Below are positions 58,985-64,000 of a DNA stretch of 64,000 nt, piece after piece (the stretch's first letter is position 1; each line of letters opens with the position of its first letter). The notes beneath the pieces were generated by a model. It was not told the DNA's origin. It saw only the letters and a program-made list of their open reading frames with translations, and made no database searches. The DNA comes from Larix kaempferi (taxonomy: Eukaryota; Streptophyta; Pinopsida; Pinales; Pinaceae), in the NCBI GenBank assembly GCA_027924585.1, contig BSBM01000436.1, positions 10,679,001 through 10,743,000 on the forward strand. The letters run 5' to 3'. A program made the translations under genes and the position numbers.

Positions 58985-61421
58985 ATACATTATTGAACAG
59001 TATTATTTAAACAATAAATATGCAAGTAATGACAATTCAAATACTTATCTTTGTTTGTTTGTTGGGTTGACTCCCTCTCAGTCTTTGCTTCTTTTCTGCA
59101 ACTCCATTCTTATGTGGATCGTGAGAAGTGGTCAACTCCCTCTGAATATCTGCATCCTTGCAGAAACTACTGAAGTGTGCTCCTTTGCTTTCTTGCAGGA
59201 ACAACTGGAGTGTGCTCCCTCTTGATCTTTGCTTCCTGGATTACCTGTCCTTGAACTTACATCCATCCTTAATTACTATGCATTCTTATTAGTATCATCA
59301 TTGTGTTATCCTTGAGGTCTCATACATAATCACACATTTATTAGTATAATCTTAATACTATCAAAACACAATAATCTTAAACATGTATATTCATGATCAT
59401 TCACAGATAATAAACATTAGTATTCAAGGTTTCAGGGAAGTCTTCTTTTACTCATACATATTCTTATTTGATCATAGGACTCTTCTGGTTAGTTGAATCA
59501 TCAATCAAGATAAGAGATATAATATGCATAAAACCCGTGATTATTCAAACCTATACCTTCATGATTCTTCTGGTTAGTCATATCATCAATTATGGTAAGA
59601 AACATAATATGCATACAACCATGATTATTCAAACCTATGACTTCATCAATAATCATTATCAACAACACAAAAATATAAGATCCTAACACAAGGTAGGATT
59701 CTAGCTTGATATAGGAAAAACATACCTGGATTAGCATGCTAGCTAGTTATGTCTAACATACCCGCATAATGTCTTCTGGTTCTCTTCAGTGACTTGTGCT
59801 AGTAACCTGCATGTCTCATAAGTTAACCATTGTAGAACCAAGTTATACATACCTCGAAAGTAGATCTTCTATGTGATCCATGACAATGGATGAATCTTTG
59901 TCTTCATGTCACCATGAGCATATGTTCTTGAAGTAGAACATGATTTGACTTTCTTGGTGTACCTTTTGTGTTAGCAAACAACATAAACCTCATACAACAT
60001 CACAATGCATTAGTACAATCATAAGTGTCAAAACCTTAATCAATGAATATCTTCTATTAAGGTGATATGACAAGTCCAGTAATTAATCAAGATTGTATTG
60101 TAATGATATGAAGACAAACATATGATAAAATTAACCATGAAACATACCTGTAAGCCATACCTGTCAAGATTGCTTGTAATCTTCTTATGGAAGGCCTTAG
60201 CCTCATCTCCCTCTGAGACAAGAACTTCTTCACTTATGCAGGTGACCAATCCATCTTCTTCTAGGATTACCCCAATCCACTTGATTTGCAAGAATTGGAC
60301 CTGGAGCTGGATTAGGGTTTGTCAAAGAAATCCCAAAAATTCAAACTTTCGAAAGGATAGAAATATGCGCCTTGATGAGCTGATCAAGTTGGTATATTCA
60401 GAATTTGAAAACTGTAAAGTTTCACCCCTTGAAATTGCCTTTTAGATTTTCAAATTCACTAGGGAGGACCCTGAATTAGGGTTTTCGTTTCCCGGAGCTT
60501 CACCCAACCAAAAGATTTGATTCAAAACTCTAAGCTTCGATTTTTTCTGAGGAGCTTCCAGCCGTGGTCACAGATTTCCAAAATTCCAATTTTTGCAGAA
60601 GCCCTAATTTTCCATCTTTCCGATCAAAGTCCCGAATTGGGGTTTGATCAAGCCCGGCCTTCTGCCCAACCAAAAAATCTGATCTTGGTCTCTAAATTTC
60701 GATTTTGATGAGTAGCATCCAGCCGTGGTCTTCGATTACAAAAATTCCAACTTTCTCCGAAGCCCTAAATTCTGGAAGCCATGAATGAAGGTACTCAAAA
60801 ATAATTCTGTTTTGACAGAAATATGTACCTGATTGTTTTTGGTGTAACTTCGAACTTTTCGATCCACAGGGTCTGAAAATTTTTCCTGAGATAGCCCAAC
60901 CTGTTATCTTTCCATCCCGATAGGTCTAACCTCAATTGGATTCTCTGAGAGAGAGTTATGCCAAGTGTCGCAACGTGACCTGTTTATGGGATAATACAAG
61001 AGAGCGAAGTTGTACGGCGTGCCACGTGACACTGGTTCAACTTCGGCCTCTGAAATTTTTTCTTGCGATAGTACAGTCTGTGTACTACTTGTCACTTTTT
61101 ATGAAATTTCATTTGGAGCTTCCTAGACCAAGTTATGACCTTTTTCCCAAGGTCACCTAATTTTGACTCAGATCTGGAAGAGGCAGAAACCCTATATTGT
61201 ACAGATCATAAATCACAAAGTACAACGAATTAGAGGTTTTCCTTTGGACACAAGGTACATCGAGATCTGATCTTCGAGCTGTACAAGTTTCAGATCTGAA
61301 AAAATTGCCAAAACGGATTTATAGCGAAAGTGCTACGATGACTGGGTTTTGCTATATCAAGCCCTAGCATCATAAGTGCAACAAGTGTCATACATGCCAT
61401 ATCATGCCTTCTTTCAGGCTA
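58985..61421 (-). other. copia B leader region, mostly non-coding
   Basis: Parallels the leader of element A. A short open piece at 60291-60145 (VILEEDGLVTCISEEVLVSE) resembles the start of a copia gag but ends at a GTATGT after about 50 codons. Splice-like segments with AG and GTATGT borders lie at 59962-59853 and 59806-59726. No protease or complete gag is present. Confidence 0.6.
59080..59156 (-). pseudogene. copia B integrase scrap
   Basis: About 25 codons including SHDPHKNGVAEKKQR, a clear relative of the copia integrase core box that ends in N-G-V-A-E-R and carries the catalytic Glu. Nothing else of the integrase is found around it. Confidence 0.55.
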
Positions 61422-61433
61422 GCTCTGATACCA
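61422..61433 (-). promoter_or_regulatory. copia B primer-binding site
   Basis: The minus strand reads TGGTATCAGAGC, directly after the LTR end. Confidence 0.93.
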
Positions 61434-62177
61434 TGTTAAATTTTCAGAATTTACTTCAATCTGATCTAGGATCTTAACTGAGAGAACAACATGTACAGCA
61501 AATCTACAGCATATCAATAATGGACACAATAATGCAAGCACACAAGAGACACAAAGTTTACTTGGGGAAAACCATAAAGGTGAAAAACCCCAATAACTTC
61601 CTCAGAGATAGATAGAGCAATGATACAACCAGAATACAAGAGATAGTCTTCTCCTAGCAGCAGAGCCTCCTCCTCCACAAGTGCGCCACTCTCCAAAGTG
61701 TGAGTGAGAGAATAGAATGTGTAAAATAAGAGAGACACACTCTCTATTTATACACTAACTTGACTTGACCTTTACTCAATTAGGTCGGCCTCAACTTAAC
61801 CACTTAACATAATGCTGACTGGGCCGACCCCCACTAGGGTGGTCTAATAACCCTTTGACCCACATGGCCGACCCCCAATAGGGTGGTCTAATAACCCTTT
61901 GACCCACATGACTTATACAGGGCCGATCCCAACAAGGTGGTCTAATAACCCATTGACCCACATGACTTATACAGGGCCGACCCCAACAAGGTGGTCTAAT
62001 AACCCATCAAGTATAAGTTACAACACTTACAATATAAATGACGACACTTCCGTATAGAGGAATAATAACATCTCGATAGGAATACAACCACTTCCGTATA
62101 GAGGAATAAGAACATCTCTATAGGAATACAATATACATATATGTGAAATACATTCCGAAGTTACATATACATCAACA
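61434..62177 (-). repeat. copia B 5' LTR (744 bp)
   Basis: Same length and order as the 3' LTR, also with four U3 repeat units; TATA box at 61752-61746 on the minus strand. Confidence 0.93.
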
Positions 62178-62182
62178 TATGA
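62178..62182. repeat. TSD of copia B, right (TATGA)
   Basis: Identical to 54466-54470. Confidence 0.92.
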
Positions 62183-63195
62183 TGGGTAAATTGGACAAAC
62201 ATTCCATTGTTGTTTATCTAGAATGAAACCTCTTTGCTGACATGCTGAGAGCTGTGCACGCTCTTGATAGTATGTTCTGGTAGAGATGGAAGGCATCTAG
62301 ATAACCACTGTATGCATACAGGATATGGAAAGGTGTTGTGCCAAAATATTGGTCAAGATAGTTGCATAACTATGTGAATCATATCTATATGCATAATAGG
62401 TTATCATGTCAACATGATTTGATGATTATGAAGTATTACTAATCATGTAATTAACTTTGATTTGTAGGAAATATCTTGAAGAATGATGAACACCGAACAA
62501 GTGATGGATGTTCAACAAGAAGACTTACAAATCAAACATGCTATAGAAGGCTCGTGGTTAGAAGATTCTGTTAGAAAGAGGAAGAAGATGATGACGAGAT
62601 GTTTGCTCCAAGTGGCTAGATAAGACCATTCTCTTAATGGTGTAATTGAAGAAGAAGTGTGAATCAGGCTCTGTACGGGTACCTAGGATTGATAGTCATT
62701 TGATGAGCTTAATGATCACCATGGGTGATGTGGATTTCAACCTTTGATACAAGGTTGAAGATGGTGTCTATATACAGATGACATTCTTCTCTTAGATGGA
62801 TGCAAGAAGGAACTCACCACAGAGTTCGAATGATCTTGAGGTCCATATCAGTAGACCCATCTTACGGGAGATGGCATGGATAGATATACAGAAGATCACT
62901 CAATGCAGAGTGTGAATGATGTTCAGTCACAAAGAGAGAATTGATAGCTTCTTGACAAGATTGGGCTTTACCAGAAGTAAAGCTGATCCTAACCTTTACC
63001 TTAAGGTTATGGATGATACTATTATTGTATGTGGATGATCTATTTCTGACAGGGAATGAGAAATAGATCATGGAAATCAAGAAGAAGCTAGCTACAAAAT
63101 TTGAGATGAAAGATCTCGGATTGATGCATTACTTCCTAGGTTTGTAAGTATGGCAAGGCTCAGAAGGAATCTTTCTCAACCAGGGAAAGTGTGCT
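62183..63195 (+). pseudogene. copia A RT remnant
   Basis: 62183-62460 is non-coding and matches element B. Then decayed RT text appears: DEMFAPSG-like (for DETFAPVAR) near 62590, jumping to LNGVIEEEV near 62640, a deletion like the one in B. Further on, TRLGFTRSKADPNLYLKVMDD-like text in shifting frames and LYVDDLFLTGNEK (63026-63064) keep the catalytic YVDD, followed by stops and frameshifts. Confidence 0.75.
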
Positions 63196-63991
63196 GTGGA
63201 AATCTTGAAAAGATTTGATATGTTGGAATGTAAAGCCATGGCCACTCCCATGGATTCCAACTTGAAGCTATTAGCGGATGACTCATCAGAGTTAGTGGAT
63301 GTGACTCTGTATAGACAGATTATTAGGTCATTGATGTATCTGACGAATACAAGGCCGGATATATGCTTTGCTGTGAAACACCTTGAGACAGTATCTAGTG
63401 GAACCTAGGCGTGTTCACCTGATAGCTGCAAAGCATGTGATGAGGTACCTAATGGGTATGAGAGACTTTGGTATATGTTATCTTGGAGATAATGATTTCA
63501 GATTGTATGGCTACACAGATGCTGAATGGGCAGGAAGTGTATCAGACATGAAGAGCACATCGGGCAGATGTTATTGTCTAGGATCTGCCATGATCTCGTG
63601 GTTTAGCAGGAAGTAGTCTAGTGTGGCTCTCAGCACAGCTGAAGCAGAATATATAGCTTCTTGCTCTGCTAGTTGTGAAGCAGTATGGCTTCGAAAACTG
63701 TTATCAGGACTATTTGACTTAGAGATGAACCCCACTGTGATCATGTGTGACAACTAGAGTTGTATCAAGATGATAGAGAATCCCGCATTCCATGATAAGT
63801 CAAAGCACATAGAGATCCGATATTTCTATATACGGGATATGGTGCAGAAAGGAGCTATCAAGCTCGAGTATGTAAGCACTAACAAACAAGTTGCTGATAT
63901 ATTAACCAAACCTCTGTCTCGAGTAATGTTTGAGTATTTTCGAGACAAGCTTGGTGTAGTTAAGAAGGACCCTCCTCGAAAGGGGGAGTGA
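63196..63991 (+). pseudogene. copia A RT end and RNase H
   Basis: EILKRFDMLECKAMATPMDS, SLMYLTNTRPDICFAV, a frameshift near 63390, RVHLIAAKHVMRYLMGMRDF, GYTDAEWAGSVSDMKSTSG, then TAG at about 63616 in RK*SSVALSTAEAEY and another in CDN*SCIKM. Both stops sit where Gln (CAG) is usual. The end KLEYVSTNKQVADILTKPLS is intact, with the final stop at 63989-63991. A purine run (AAAGGGGGAG) overlaps the end of the frame; it resembles a PPT but no LTR start matching this family follows in the last bases of the window. Confidence 0.85.
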
Positions 63992-64000
63992 TGTGGTCAA

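Larger units (their letters stand above)
54471..62177 (-). mobile_element. complete but defective Ty1/copia element B, nested in A
   Basis: 7707 bp with 744-bp LTRs at both ends, PBS, PPT and a perfect TATGA target-site duplication. The LTRs are equal in length and differ at only a few scattered sites by eye, so insertion was recent compared with G or A. Coding parts are fragmentary: gag end, an integrase scrap, the RT N-terminus, the RT end and RNase H with an internal deletion. It must have moved using proteins from another copy, or lost the sequences afterwards. Confidence 0.92.
51787..64000 (+). mobile_element. Ty1/copia element A (3' end beyond window)
   Basis: Consists of a 5' LTR, PBS, a long non-coding leader to 54470, then (after element B, 54471-62177) a continuation with RT and RNase H remnants to 63991. 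Continuity across B is shown by element B itself, whose own sequence (near 58.79-58.99 kb, reversed) runs through the equivalent junction without a break. No gag, protease or integrase ORF is present. The 3' LTR lies outside the window. Confidence 0.85.

Overview
This 64 kb window is plant nuclear DNA: AT-rich, full of LTR retrotransposons, with one recognisable host gene. Every primer-binding site I found is complementary to plant initiator Met-tRNA (TGGTATCAGAGC). The host gene has five canonical GT-AG introns, and the coding remnants belong to plant L1-type LINE, Ty3/gypsy and Ty1/copia families. A seed plant with a large repeat-rich genome fits; a gymnosperm is possible, but the sequence alone does not settle it. 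No bacterial, organellar or CRISPR content was seen.

Layout. 1-4.7 kb: non-genic DNA with a GA microsatellite, a 72-bp tandem duplication, unassigned coding-like remnants on the minus strand, and a field of degenerate GGGTTA-like and CAACCATGG-like repeats. 4.98-7.48 kb: 5'-truncated LINE (+). 9.29-16.2 kb: the host gene (-), six exons coding for a 197-aa protein made of an Aha1 N-terminal (Hsp90 co-chaperone) domain only, with TATA box and G-boxes upstream; its large first intron holds tandem repeats. 16.3-27 kb: mostly non-genic, with a LINE reverse transcriptase relic near 23.2-24.0 kb. 27.1-31.09 kb: decayed gypsy gag-pol (-), cut in gag by an LTR-like terminus.

31.86-51.78 kb: one gypsy chromovirus, called G here (+). 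It has 4.2 kb LTRs, a CAAAC target-site duplication, a broken gag-pol and no integrase catalytic core. Its 3' LTR is split by a second LTR element, N (43928-51031, TSD TTATG). N has a PBS and a PPT but no pol, and carries a long unidentified ORF. The left LTR of N is split by a 615-bp solo LTR, S (TSD ATTTT).

51.79-64.0 kb: copia element A (+) starts 9 bp after the G target-site duplication and its 3' part runs off the window. A is split by a complete copia of the same family, B (-, 54471-62177, TSD TATGA). B is in turn split by a solo LTR of that family, C (55448-56096, TSD GTCTA). A and B are both deletion derivatives: a long non-coding leader, scraps of gag and integrase, then RT/RNase H pieces.

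Insertion order can be read from the nesting: S after N after G, and C after B after A. Nothing here looks like an operon or a new enzymatic system. The strongest leads are the unknown ORF of element N, the conserved splice-like segments inside copia A and B, three tandem-repeat families in the B 3' region, and the compact Aha1-like gene.
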